From Thermohalobaculum sp964576075 (GTDB lineage Bacteria > Pseudomonadota > Alphaproteobacteria > Rhodobacterales > Rhodobacteraceae): 64,000 nt of DNA. The stretch is from positions 62,001 through 126,000 of the forward strand of contig CAZNTX010000001.1 in NCBI GenBank assembly GCA_964576075.1, written 5' to 3'. How positions within the stretch are numbered: the stretch's first letter is position 1; each line of letters begins with the position of its first letter. Shown piece after piece: positions 26,415 to 34,628 of the stretch. A program made the translations under genes and the position numbers. The notes beneath the pieces are model-generated. The model was not told where the DNA came from, made no database searches, and saw only the letters and a program-made list of their open reading frames with translations.

Positions 26415-27721
26415 CGCGTGCTCCCTTGCCAGAGCGCGAGCATCCGCCGCGCCGCCCCCACCGGCTCGAGCGCCCGGGCGAGGCCGCGCCCCGCCGCCCC
26501 GAAGCCCGGCAGCACCAGCGCCGCCCCGAGCCCCGCGACCGCGGCGGCCGCGACCGTCGCCCAGGCCGCCCCGATCCCCCCATAAGCCGGGATCAGCGCC
26601 GCGTTGAGCCCGATGTTGAGCACCGTCGCCGCCATGGCCCCGAGGGGCGCCACCCAGAGCCTGCCGGCCACCGTCAGCCGCATCCCCCAGGCCACCGCGA
26701 GGAAGTGGAAGGGCAGGGAGAGGAGCAGCACCGCGATCATCGGCCAGGCCTCCGCGAAGGCGGGCCCGAAGACCGGCACGAGGAGGAGCCGCGTCGCCAG
26801 CCCGAGCCCGATCGCGGCCGGCCAGGCGGCGAGCGCGGCGGCGTCGTAGACCCGCTGCATATAGGCCTCGAACCGGGCCGGCTCGTCCCGCAGCACCCGC
26901 ACCGCGGCGGCGTAGAAGCTCGCCTGGATCACGACGGGGAGGAAATGCGCGAGCTCCGCGAGCCGCGCGGCGAGGCCGTAGAGCCCGAGTTCCGCGGCGG
27001 GGGCGAGATGGCCGAGCATCACCTGGTCGATCCGGAGCCAGAGCAGCGTCGCCACCGCGGCGAGCATCAGCGGCAGCCCCTCCCGGGCGAGGCGGCCACA
27101 GTCGCGGAGGAGCCTTCGCCCAGGCTCCGCCCGCGCTCCGCCCCGGTAGAGCGCGGCGTAGCTCGCGACCACCGCGAGCCCGAGCGCCGCCGCCTCCGCC
27201 GCCCGCAGCGCCACGAAGGCCGCGAGCCCCGCCCCCTGCCAGACGAGCCAGAGCGCGACCCCGCCTGCGGCCAGAAGGACCGGGATCCGCGGCAGCGCCA
27301 CATGCGCCATGCGCCCGCCGCCCTTGAGCGCATCGGCGAAGGTCTCGGCCGGGAGGGCGAGCACCACCCCGGCCGCGAGCAGCGCCAGCGCCGGCCCCGC
27401 GCCCTCCGGCCCCCCCGGCAGCGCGGCGACGGCCACCGCCGCGCCGGCGCCCGCCAGCGCGCCCCCCGCGCGCAGGAGGAGCGCGGCGCGCACCACCTCG
27501 CCCCGCCGCTCCGGCGCTGCCGCGACCCGCCGCATCACCACCGCCTCGAGGCCGAACATCGCGAGCGGCGCGAAGAGCCCTGCGAGGCCGAAGAGATAGG
27601 CGTAGACCCCGAAGCCCTCCGGCCCCAGATGCCGAGCGACGAGCGTCGTCACCGCGAAGCCGACCGCGAGGCGCGCGATCTGCTCGAGGGTCATCCATCC
27701 GGCGTTGAGCAGCTTGTCCAA
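26402..27721 (-). CDS. Polysaccharide/oligosaccharide flippase (Wzx-like, MATE/MVF superfamily)
   Basis: Integral membrane protein of 439 aa with about twelve helices and the Polysacc_synt N-terminal look: LARLAVGF-type helix then TTLVARHLGPEGFGVYAY (about 30-47), and RIDQVMLGHLAPAAELGLYG near residue 225. It likely flips a lipid-linked glycan across the inner membrane. The only start that keeps the whole first helix is TTG 27721; an ATG at 27694 is the alternative. The ribosome site is weak. It overlaps the FkbM gene and diverges from the sulfotransferase gene. Confidence 0.85.
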   Translation of the reverse strand: MDKLLNAGWMTLEQIARLAVGFAVTTLVARHLGPEGFGVYAYLFGLAGLFAPLAMFGLEAVVMRRVAAAPERRGEVVRAALLLRAGGALAGAGAAVAVAALPGGPEGAGPALALLAAGVVLALPAETFADALKGGGRMAHVALPRIPVLLAAGGVALWLVWQGAGLAAFVALRAAEAAALGLAVVASYAALYRGGARAEPGRRLLRDCGRLAREGLPLMLAAVATLLWLRIDQVMLGHLAPAAELGLYGLAARLAELAHFLPVVIQASFYAAAVRVLRDEPARFEAYMQRVYDAAALAAWPAAIGLGLATRLLLVPVFGPAFAEAWPMIAVLLLSLPFHFLAVAWGMRLTVAGRLWVAPLGAMAATVLNIGLNAALIPAYGGIGAAWATVAAAAVAGLGAALVLPGFGAAGRGLARALEPVGAARRMLALWQGSTRCDG

Positions 27722-27775
27722 TGGGCCTGACGTGCTGTGGGTCGGGCGGGCGCGGTCTTCGGGAAGGCATAGCAG

Positions 27776-28540
27776 GTGGCCGGCATCCTCGCATCAGTCA
27801 AGCGCCGGCTCGCCGGCGGGGCCGCCCTGCCGCTCGATCCCCGCCATTCCGATCTCTCCCTCGTGGATTATCCGCGATCGGGCGTCACCTGGCTCTCGGT
27901 CCTGGTCGGCAACATGGCGCTCGTCGCGAGCGGGCGGCCCGAGATCGCGACCTTCGCCACCAGCAATCTCTACGTGCCCGACATCCACGTCTCCCGGGCC
28001 ATCGGCGATCTCCCCTATCACCGCCCGCCCTGCCGGGTGATCAAGTCGCATGCGGAGCACCGCCCGGACTATCTCTTCGTCGTCTATCTCGTGCGCCACC
28101 CCGTCGCCGTGATGAAGAGCTATCACGGCTTTCTGCGGGAGTATGGCGGCTGGACCGGGTCCTTCGAGGCGCTCGTCGCCTGCGCGCGGCGCGGGGTGCC
28201 CGCCTGGAAGCGCCATGTCCGGTCCTGGCTCTGGCGCCCGCCCGGGGCGGCGCGGCTTCTGGTGCTGCGCTACGAGGATCTGATGGCCGATGCGCCGGGC
28301 GAGCTCGACCGGGTGAGCCGGGCCTTCGGCTGGGAGATCGGGGCGGAGGCGATCGCGGAGGCCGTCGCCCGCTCGGGCGTCGAGGCGATGGCGGCCAACG
28401 AGGCGATGTTCCGCCCGATGAAGGCGCGGCCGGGCGGCCCGTTCGTCCGTCGGCCCTTCGAGGAGACGGTGCCGCCGGGCCTCGAAGAGCGCGTCGCGGC
28501 GGACTGCGCGGAGGAGCTCGCGCTGCTCGGCTATCGCTGA
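27776..28540 (+). CDS. Sulfotransferase domain protein (PAPS-dependent)
   Basis: Protein of 254 aa that would move sulfate from PAPS to a hydroxyl. The 5' phosphosulfate loop DYPRSGVTWL (31-40) matches the YPKSGTTWL consensus, and the 3' phosphate site YLVRHPVAVMKSYHGFL (104-120) matches RxPxxxxxSxY. A C-terminal PMKARPGGPF segment replaces the RKGxxGDWK loop. Start is GTG 27776. Between a flippase and glycosyltransferases its substrate is presumably the glycan. It stops two bases from the convergent gene. Confidence 0.82.
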   Translation: MAGILASVKRRLAGGAALPLDPRHSDLSLVDYPRSGVTWLSVLVGNMALVASGRPEIATFATSNLYVPDIHVSRAIGDLPYHRPPCRVIKSHAEHRPDYLFVVYLVRHPVAVMKSYHGFLREYGGWTGSFEALVACARRGVPAWKRHVRSWLWRPPGAARLLVLRYEDLMADAPGELDRVSRAFGWEIGAEAIAEAVARSGVEAMAANEAMFRPMKARPGGPFVRRPFEETVPPGLEERVAADCAEELALLGYR

Positions 28541-28542
28541 TC

Positions 28543-29502
28543 TCAGCGCAGCCGGCGCGCGCCCGGGCCGAAGCGGGCGAGAAGCGCGCGGGCGAGGCCG
28601 AGGGGGTGGCCGAGCGCCGCCGCCGCGGCCCGGACGGCGGCGAGGGGGCTGCGGGCGTCGAGCGCGTCGCGGGCCTCGAGGATGCGGGTCACGGCGGCGA
28701 TCTCTGCGGGCATCCGCGCGAGCCTGCGCCGCGCGCGGGGCGGGAGCGCCGGCCCCGTCTCGGCGAGGAGGAGGCGCACGGCCCGGGTCTGCTCCTCGGC
28801 GCTGCGCCGGGTGCGCGAGGCGGGGGAGGGCGCGCCCGAGACGCTGCCCCGCCGCTCGGTGTAGCGATACCCCGCCCGGCCGAGGAGCCGCATCCTCGCC
28901 CCCGCCGCGAGCAGGCGGACGGCGAAGACGAGGTCCTCGCCATGGCGGATCTCCGGCCAGTCGATCCCGCGTTCGAGGAGGAAGGCGCGGCGCAGGAGCG
29001 GCTGCATCCAGCCGAGCGTGATCCGCGCGCCGGGACGGGTGTTCTCGAGAAACCGCCCGGCGTCGAGCGCGATCCGGTCCTCGGGCGCGAGCGGGAAGGC
29101 GCGGCGCGTCGTCTGCCCGGTGCCGGGATCGACGAGCGCGAGATTGTCGGCGATGGCGTCGAGCCCGTCGGCCTCCGCCTCGGCGAGGAGGGCGGCGAGG
29201 CGGTCGGGCGCCATGGTGTCGTCGGCATCGAGAAGCGCGACCCAGCGCCCCCGCGCCTCGGCGAGCCCGCGGCTGCGCGCGGGGCCGGGGCCGCGGTTCT
29301 CCGGCTGCCGGAGGAGGCGGAGCCGCGGCTCGCCGGCCATCCGCGCCTCGACGAGGGCGGCCGTGCCGTCGCGCGAGGCGTCGTCGATCACCACCACCTC
29401 GAGGTCGCCGAGCGTCTGCCCGAGCGCGCTGTCGAGCGCGGCCCCGAGCGATCCCGCCCCGTCGAAGACCGGGATCAGCACAGAGACCGCGGGCCCGCTC
29501 AC
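28543..29502 (-). CDS. Glycosyltransferase family 2
   Basis: GT2 enzyme of 319 aa: VSVLIPVFDGAGSLGAALDS at the N-terminus, VVIDDASRDGTAALVE, and the metal-site DxD-like LLDADDTMAPDRL. Then TLGWMQPLLRRAFLLERG and EIRHGEDLVFAVRLL, the general-base region. GTG 29502 shares GTGA with the stop of the preceding transferase gene, whereas the longer upstream frame would run 96 bases into it. Last gene of the GDP-fucose operon, so a fucosyl or talosyl transferase is possible but unproven. Confidence 0.87.
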   Translation of the reverse strand: MSGPAVSVLIPVFDGAGSLGAALDSALGQTLGDLEVVVIDDASRDGTAALVEARMAGEPRLRLLRQPENRGPGPARSRGLAEARGRWVALLDADDTMAPDRLAALLAEAEADGLDAIADNLALVDPGTGQTTRRAFPLAPEDRIALDAGRFLENTRPGARITLGWMQPLLRRAFLLERGIDWPEIRHGEDLVFAVRLLAAGARMRLLGRAGYRYTERRGSVSGAPSPASRTRRSAEEQTRAVRLLLAETGPALPPRARRRLARMPAEIAAVTRILEARDALDARSPLAAVRAAAAALGHPLGLARALLARFGPGARRLR

Positions 29503-30311
29503 CCCCGCGCCCCCGAGAGCGCCGCGCGCAGCCGGCGATAGGCGAGATAGGGCGGCCAGTAGAGCGCATAGACCGCGCGCATCGCGGGCCCGGGGCAATG
29601 GGCGAGCTGCACCCGCCGCTCCTCGGCGAAGCGCCGGGCGAGGGAGGGCCAGTCGGTGCGCGAGCTGATCCCGGCGTCGTCCATGCGCGCGAGCACGAGG
29701 GGGGCATGGGCGAAGCGTGCGCCAGAGCGCAGGGCGCGGGCCATGAAGTCGTAGTCCATGCAGATGCGGAAGCGGTCGTCGAAACCGCCCACCCGCTCGA
29801 AGAGCGCGCGCCGGCAGAGCGCGCCCTGATGGCAGACCGGCTTGAATCGGAGCCTTCGCGCGGGCTTGCCTGCCGAGGCGAGGCGCGCGCGCCCGGGGCC
29901 GACGAGGCGCACGTCGCAGGCGAGCAGGTCGATCCCGGCCCCAGGCCCCGGCTCCGCGAGGCGCATCGCCGCGCGGGCGAGCGCACCGCCCCCCTCGAAG
30001 ACGTCGGCCGCGTGGAGCACCAGGATCCAGTGGCCCCGCGCCATCCGGACGCCCTTGTTCATGGCGTCGGCGATGCCGCCGTCGGGCTCGCTGACCCAGC
30101 GCACCGCGGGGCCGAGACTCTCGAGGAAGGCGCGGGTGCCGTCGGTCGAGCCGCCGTCCACCACGATGTGCTCGCGGTCGGCGAAGCTCTGCGCGGCGAC
30201 GCTCGCCACGGTCTCGCGCAGCCCCGCCTCCGCCTGATAGGCCGCGGTGACCACCGAGACGAGGGGGCGCGGCCCGGGCCCGGCGACCGGCGGGATCGCC
30301 GGCGCGCTCAC
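29499..30311 (-). CDS. Glycosyltransferase family 2 (WcaA/SpsA-like)
   Basis: GT2 enzyme of 270 aa with PLVSVVTAAYQAEAGLRETV, HIVVDGGSTDGTRAFLES, the Gly-rich loop SEPDGGIADAMNKGVRMARG and LHAADVF at the metal site. The wording SEPDGGIYDAMNKG is a common signature of colanic-acid type WcaE/WcaA transferases, which use GDP-fucose or UDP-galactose donors. It starts with GTG 30311, sharing GTGA with the GDP-fucose synthase gene, which strengthens the link to a 6-deoxyhexose donor. Confidence 0.87.
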   Translation of the reverse strand: MSAPAIPPVAGPGPRPLVSVVTAAYQAEAGLRETVASVAAQSFADREHIVVDGGSTDGTRAFLESLGPAVRWVSEPDGGIADAMNKGVRMARGHWILVLHAADVFEGGGALARAAMRLAEPGPGAGIDLLACDVRLVGPGRARLASAGKPARRLRFKPVCHQGALCRRALFERVGGFDDRFRICMDYDFMARALRSGARFAHAPLVLARMDDAGISSRTDWPSLARRFAEERRVQLAHCPGPAMRAVYALYWPPYLAYRRLRAALSGARG

Positions 30312-31276
30312 CGCCCGGCCCCGAAGGCCGCGGGATCGGCCGCGAGCGCGTCGTGCAGCGCGCGCACCCCCTCCTCGAGGGCGATCCGCGGCCGCCAGCC
30401 GAGCGCCGTCATCCGCGACACGTCGAGGCGCTTGACCGGCGTGCCGTCGGGCTTGGAGAGGTCGCGCACCGGCTCTCCGGAGAGCCCCGCGACGCGCATC
30501 ACGAGGCGCGCGAGATCCAGGATCGCGATGTCCTCGCCGCAGCCGAGATTGACCGGCGGCGCATCGGAGTAGTGGCGCATCAGATGCACGAGCCCGTCGG
30601 CGCAGTCGTCGACATGGAGGAACTCGCGCCGCGGCGTCCCGCTGCCCCAGATCTCGATGCTCTCCCGGCCCGCGCGCTTCGCCTCGATCGCCTTGCGCAG
30701 GAGCGCGGGCAGGACATGGGAGGTCTCCAGGTCGAAATCGTCGCCGGGACCGTAGAGATTGGTCGGCATCGCGGAGACGAAGTCGCGCCCGTGCTCCCGG
30801 CGATAGCCCTCGGCGAGCTTCAGGCCGGCGATCTTGGCGATGGCGTAGCCCTCGTTCGTCGGCTCGAGCGGGCCGGTGAGGAGTGCCTCCTCGCGGATCG
30901 GCTGCGCCGCCGCGCGCGGATAGATGCAGGAGGAGCCGAGGAACAGGAGCTTCTCCACCCCCGTCGCCGCGGCCGCGCGCATCACGCTCGCGGCGATGAG
31001 GAGATTGTCCTCGAGAAAGCTCGCCGGGCGGCGCGCATTGGCCAGGATCCCGCCGACGCGGGCGGCGGCGAGGAACACCGCCTGCGGGCGGGCCGCGCGC
31101 ATCCAGGCGAGCGTCGCGGCCGGGTCGCGCAGATCGAGGGCGGCGCGGTCGACGGCGAGCAGCTCGCAGCCCTCGCCCGCGAGCCGGCGCATCAGCGCCG
31201 AGCCCACCATCCCCCGATGGCCCGCGACCCAGACCCGCTTGCCCCGGAGATCGTAGAGCGGGGCCGGCTCAGTCAT
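30308..31276 (-). CDS. fcl: GDP-L-fucose synthase (or GDP-6-deoxy-talose synthase-type SDR)
   Basis: Extended SDR of 322 aa that epimerises and reduces GDP-4-keto-6-deoxymannose to GDP-L-fucose with NADPH. VWVAGHRGMVGSALMRRL is the nucleotide loop; AARVGGILANARRPASFLEDN, FLGSSCIYPRAA and the catalytic YAIAKIAGLK (Tyr-x3-Lys) are diagnostic for WcaG/Fcl, as is YGPGDDFDLETSHVLPAL. ATG 31276 overlaps the gmd stop by 8 bp, the classical gmd-fcl pair. Confidence 0.92.
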   Translation of the reverse strand: MTEPAPLYDLRGKRVWVAGHRGMVGSALMRRLAGEGCELLAVDRAALDLRDPAATLAWMRAARPQAVFLAAARVGGILANARRPASFLEDNLLIAASVMRAAAATGVEKLLFLGSSCIYPRAAAQPIREEALLTGPLEPTNEGYAIAKIAGLKLAEGYRREHGRDFVSAMPTNLYGPGDDFDLETSHVLPALLRKAIEAKRAGRESIEIWGSGTPRREFLHVDDCADGLVHLMRHYSDAPPVNLGCGEDIAILDLARLVMRVAGLSGEPVRDLSKPDGTPVKRLDVSRMTALGWRPRIALEEGVRALHDALAADPAAFGAGR

Positions 31277-32333
31277 GGCGCGCGACCCGGGCGTGCTCCT
31301 CCGCCACCGCGGCGAGATCGGCCTGCACCATCTCCGCCACGATCTCGGGCAGCGCCATGCTCGGGCGCCAGCCGAGGCGGGCGCGGGCCTTCGAGGCGTC
31401 GCCGCAGAGCGTGTCCACCTCGGCCGGGCGGAAATAGCGCGGGTCGATGCGCACGCGGACGGCGCCCGTCCCCGCCTCGCGCCCGATCTCCTCGGTGCCC
31501 GCCCCCTCCCAGAGGATCTCGCGCCCGGTCTCCGCGAAGGCGCGCTCGACGAAGCGGCGCACGCTGCAGCTCTCCCCGGTGGCGAGCACGTAATCGTCGG
31601 GCGCGTCCTGCTGCAGGATGCGCCACATGCCGTCCACATAGTCGCGCGCATGGCCCCAGTCGCGCTCGGCGTCGAGATTGCCGAGCCACAGCGTCTCCTG
31701 CAGGCCGAGCTCGATCGCGGCGACGGCGCGGGTGATCTTGCGGGTGACGAAGGTCTCCCCGCGCAGCGGGCTCTCGTGGTTGAACAGGATGCCGTTCGAG
31801 GCGTGGAAGCCGTAGGCCTCGCGGTAGTTGACCGTGATCCAGTAGGCATAGGCCTTCGCCGCGCCATAGGGCGAGCGGGGGCGGAAGGGGGTGGTCTCCG
31901 ATTGCGGCGTCTCGGCGACGCGGCCATAGAGCTCCGAGGTGGAGGCCTGGTAGAAGCGGGTGCGCCCGCCGAGCCCGAGGATGCGCATCGCCTCGAGCAG
32001 GCGCAGGCAGCCGAGCCCGTCGGCATTGGCGGTGTATTCCGGGGTCTCGAAGCTCACCTGGACATGGCTCTGCGCGGCGAGGTTGTAGATCTCGTCGGGC
32101 TGCGTCTCCTGCAGGATGCGGATGAGGTTCGTCGCGTCCGTCATGTCGCCGTAATGCAAGCGCAGGCGGATGTCGGCCTCGTGGGGGTCCTGGTAGAAGC
32201 GGTCGATGCGGGCGGTGTTGAAGGAGGAGGAGCGGCGCTTGATGCCGTGCACGAGATAGCCCTTCGCGAGCAGGAGCTCGGCGAGATAGGCCCCGTCCTG
32301 CCCGGTGACGCCGGTGATGAGCGCTGTCTTCAT
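31269..32333 (-). CDS. gmd: GDP-mannose 4,6-dehydratase
   Basis: Extended SDR of 354 aa converting GDP-D-mannose to GDP-4-keto-6-deoxy-D-mannose, first committed step to GDP-L-fucose. Features: ALITGVTGQDGAYLAELLLA at the NADP site, GIKRRSSSFNTARIDRFYQD, NLAAQSHVQVSFETPEYTAN, STSELYGRVAETPQSETTPF and the catalytic YGAAKAYAYW. All are close to consensus. No manA, manB or manC gene for GDP-mannose supply lies in the window. It begins a coupled operon with fcl and two transferase genes. Confidence 0.95.
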   Translation of the reverse strand: MKTALITGVTGQDGAYLAELLLAKGYLVHGIKRRSSSFNTARIDRFYQDPHEADIRLRLHYGDMTDATNLIRILQETQPDEIYNLAAQSHVQVSFETPEYTANADGLGCLRLLEAMRILGLGGRTRFYQASTSELYGRVAETPQSETTPFRPRSPYGAAKAYAYWITVNYREAYGFHASNGILFNHESPLRGETFVTRKITRAVAAIELGLQETLWLGNLDAERDWGHARDYVDGMWRILQQDAPDDYVLATGESCSVRRFVERAFAETGREILWEGAGTEEIGREAGTGAVRVRIDPRYFRPAEVDTLCGDASKARARLGWRPSMALPEIVAEMVQADLAAVAEEHARVARHD

Positions 32334-32404
32334 GGGCCCCGTCTTCCCCTCTGGCCGGGCGGCACTCTACCGGGCGCGGCGAGACAGGGAAATGCCCCTC
32401 CGCC

Positions 32405-33463
32405 TCAGCGCGCGGGGTGGAGCGCCGCGGTCTCGCGCGCCGCCCGCGCCCAGTCGAAGCGCGCGCGCGCGGCCCGCGCGGCCCGGGCGCCGAGGGCCGC
32501 GCGGGCGGGCTCGGGGAGGGCTGCGAGGCGGCGGATCTCGTCCGCCCAGGCGGCGGCGTCGCCGGGGGGCAGGAGACGGCCCGTCTCGCCCTCGATCACC
32601 GAGCTCTCGTAGCCCTCGAGCCGGGCGGCGAGCACGATCCCCCCCGCCGCCGCCGCCTCCGCCGCGACGAGGCCGAAGCCCTCCACATGGCCGCGCCCGA
32701 GGGGGAGGTTCGGGATCACCACCGCGAGCGCGCCCGCCATCGCCTCCCAGAGCCGCGCCTGCGGCAGCGGCCCTGCGAACGCCACCCGGGGGTGCTCGAG
32801 CGCGCGGGCCTCGCCGGCGTCCCAGACCGTTCCCGCGACGGTCAGCCGGATGTCCTCCGGGAGCCGCGGCAGCACCTCGCGCACGAACCAGGAGAGCCCC
32901 TTGCGCCGCACCAGCCGGCCGGCGAAGAGGAGGTGGCGTCCCGGGCGCGGCGGCGGCTCCGGCGGGCGGACCCGGCAGCCGAGGGGCACCACCGCCACCC
33001 GGGCGAAGCCGAGCCGCCGGGCGATCGCCGCCGTCGCCCCGGAATTCGCCGCCACCGCCACGCCCTCGCGCGCCAGAAGCCGCGCGCCGAGGCGCAGATA
33101 GCGCCCGTAGAGCGCGCCCGTCGCCCCCGCCCGCTCGGCGAGGGCGACATCGGTGCCATGGGCGGCGAGGGTGAGCGCCGAGCGCCCGCCCCGCGCGGCC
33201 AGCGCCGCGAGCGGCCAGAGCGCCATATCCGCGCCGAAGACGAGATCCCAGCCGCCCCGCCGGGCCAGGAGCCGCAGCCCCTCGCGCGCCCCGAAGCCGA
33301 GGATCGCCCCCGCCCCCGGTGCGCCCCCGTCGGCCCGGCCGGGCAGGGCGCGCAGCTCCACCTCGTGGCCGAGCCGGGAGAGCTCGGCGGCCATCTCGAC
33401 GGCATAGGTCTCCATGCCGCCGACCGCGGGGGGCCATTTGCGGGTGAGGAACAGGATGCGCAT
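32405..33463 (-). CDS. Glycosyltransferase family 4 (GT-B, group 1)
   Basis: GT-B enzyme of 352 aa. N-terminal acceptor domain: RILFLTRKWPPAVGGMETYA, HGTDVALAERAG. C-terminal donor domain (Glycos_transf_1): HLLFAGRLVRRKGLSWFVRE, FAGPLPQARLWEAMAGA and GHVEGFGLVAAEAAAAGGIV with the E-x7-E pair that binds the nucleotide sugar. The start ATG 33463 is set by homology. It lies 71 bp upstream of gmd on the same strand, so it may head that operon; it diverges from the 33603 gene. Confidence 0.88.
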   Translation of the reverse strand: MRILFLTRKWPPAVGGMETYAVEMAAELSRLGHEVELRALPGRADGGAPGAGAILGFGAREGLRLLARRGGWDLVFGADMALWPLAALAARGGRSALTLAAHGTDVALAERAGATGALYGRYLRLGARLLAREGVAVAANSGATAAIARRLGFARVAVVPLGCRVRPPEPPPRPGRHLLFAGRLVRRKGLSWFVREVLPRLPEDIRLTVAGTVWDAGEARALEHPRVAFAGPLPQARLWEAMAGALAVVIPNLPLGRGHVEGFGLVAAEAAAAGGIVLAARLEGYESSVIEGETGRLLPPGDAAAWADEIRRLAALPEPARAALGARAARAARARFDWARAARETAALHPAR

Positions 33464-33541
33464 CGCCGGCCCTCTCCTTGCCCCCTCCTTGCGCGGCGCG
33501 AGCATCGGCCGATCCCGCCTCCCGCGCAACCGCCATCTCCG

Positions 33542-33571
33542 TTTACCTCGGGGCGCGATCGGCGCTAGTCT
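33542..33571 (+). promoter_or_regulatory. Possible promoter for the 33603 glycosyltransferase gene
   Basis: TTTACC (33542-33547) and TAGTCT (33566-33571) are 18 bases apart, with start of transcription expected near 33578. Both hexamers are partial matches (4/6 and 3/6), so confidence is low. Confidence 0.3.
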
Positions 33572-33602
33572 GCCACCGGCGCCGAGGCCCGGGGGAGAGC
33601 CC

Positions 33603-34628
33603 ATGAAGCTGATCATCCAGATCCCCTGCTACAACGAGGCCGCGCAGTTGCCCGAGACGCTCGCGGCGCTGCCCCGCGCCGTTCCGGGCTTCGATCGGGT
33701 GGAGTGGCTCGTCGTCGACGACGGCTCGACCGACGGCACCGCGGAGATCGCCCGCGCCGCCGGCGTCGACCATATCGTCCGCCTGCCGCGCAATCGCGGG
33801 CTCGCGCGCGCCTTCACCACCGGGATCGAGGCCGCGCTCCGCCGCGGGGCCGACGTCGTCGTCAACACCGATGCCGACAACCAATACGACGCCGCCGCCA
33901 TCCCGGCTCTCACCCGACCGATCCTCGAGGGCGAGGCGCAGATCGTCGTCGGCGCGCGCCCGATCTCCGACATCGCCCATTTCTCGCCGCTCAAGCGCGC
34001 GCTCCAGCGGCTCGGGAGCCGGATCGTGCGCCGGGTGAGCGGCGTCGACATCCCCGACGCGCCGAGCGGGTTCCGCGCGATGCACAAGGAGGCCGCCGTC
34101 CGCCTCTCGGTCTTCAACCGCTACACCTACACCCTGGAGACCCTGATCCAGGCCGGTCATCTCGGCATCCCGGTCGTCTCGGTGCCGGTGGGCGTCAACC
34201 CGCCCTCGCGGGAATCGCGCCTCATTCGCAGCGTGCCGCAATATGTGTGGCGCTCGGGGCTGACGATCCTGCGCATCGCGATCCTCTACAACCCGCTGCG
34301 CTTCTTCGCGGTCCTCGGGCTTCTGCTCGCGGTCCCGGGGATCTTCGCCTTCGCGCGGTTCCTGGCGTTCTGGGCGATGGGCGACGGGGCGGGGCATGTG
34401 CAGTCGCTCGTCATCGGGGCCGCGCTCAACGCGATGGCGGCGATCGTGCTGATGGGCGGGCTCCTCGCCGATCTGATCGCGGCCAACCGGATGCTGCTCG
34501 AGGAGATCCGCGCCCGCCAGCTCCGCCGGCAGATCGCCGAGCACCTCGCCGAGGCCGCTCAGCCGTCGCCGCCCGCGAGGAACCGGGCGAGCGCGGCGGC
34601 GGGGACGCCGAGATTCGACGCGCCGTAG
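33603..34628 (+). CDS. DPM1-like glycosyltransferase family 2 with two C-terminal membrane helices
   Basis: Enzyme of 341 aa. GT2 part: IIQIPCYNEAAQLPETLAAL, LVVDDGSTDGTAEIAR, NRGLARAFTTGIEAAL, the metal site VVNTDADNQYDAAAIP and DAPSGFRAMHKEAAVRL. Two helices follow (about 230-260 and 275-300). This arrangement is seen in enzymes that load a sugar onto undecaprenyl phosphate. GGGGGAGAG precedes ATG 33603. The last 70 bases overlap the convergent protease gene, and the final 25 residues look unconserved. Confidence 0.88.
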   Translation: MKLIIQIPCYNEAAQLPETLAALPRAVPGFDRVEWLVVDDGSTDGTAEIARAAGVDHIVRLPRNRGLARAFTTGIEAALRRGADVVVNTDADNQYDAAAIPALTRPILEGEAQIVVGARPISDIAHFSPLKRALQRLGSRIVRRVSGVDIPDAPSGFRAMHKEAAVRLSVFNRYTYTLETLIQAGHLGIPVVSVPVGVNPPSRESRLIRSVPQYVWRSGLTILRIAILYNPLRFFAVLGLLLAVPGIFAFARFLAFWAMGDGAGHVQSLVIGAALNAMAAIVLMGGLLADLIAANRMLLEEIRARQLRRQIAEHLAEAAQPSPPARNRASAAAGTPRFDAP

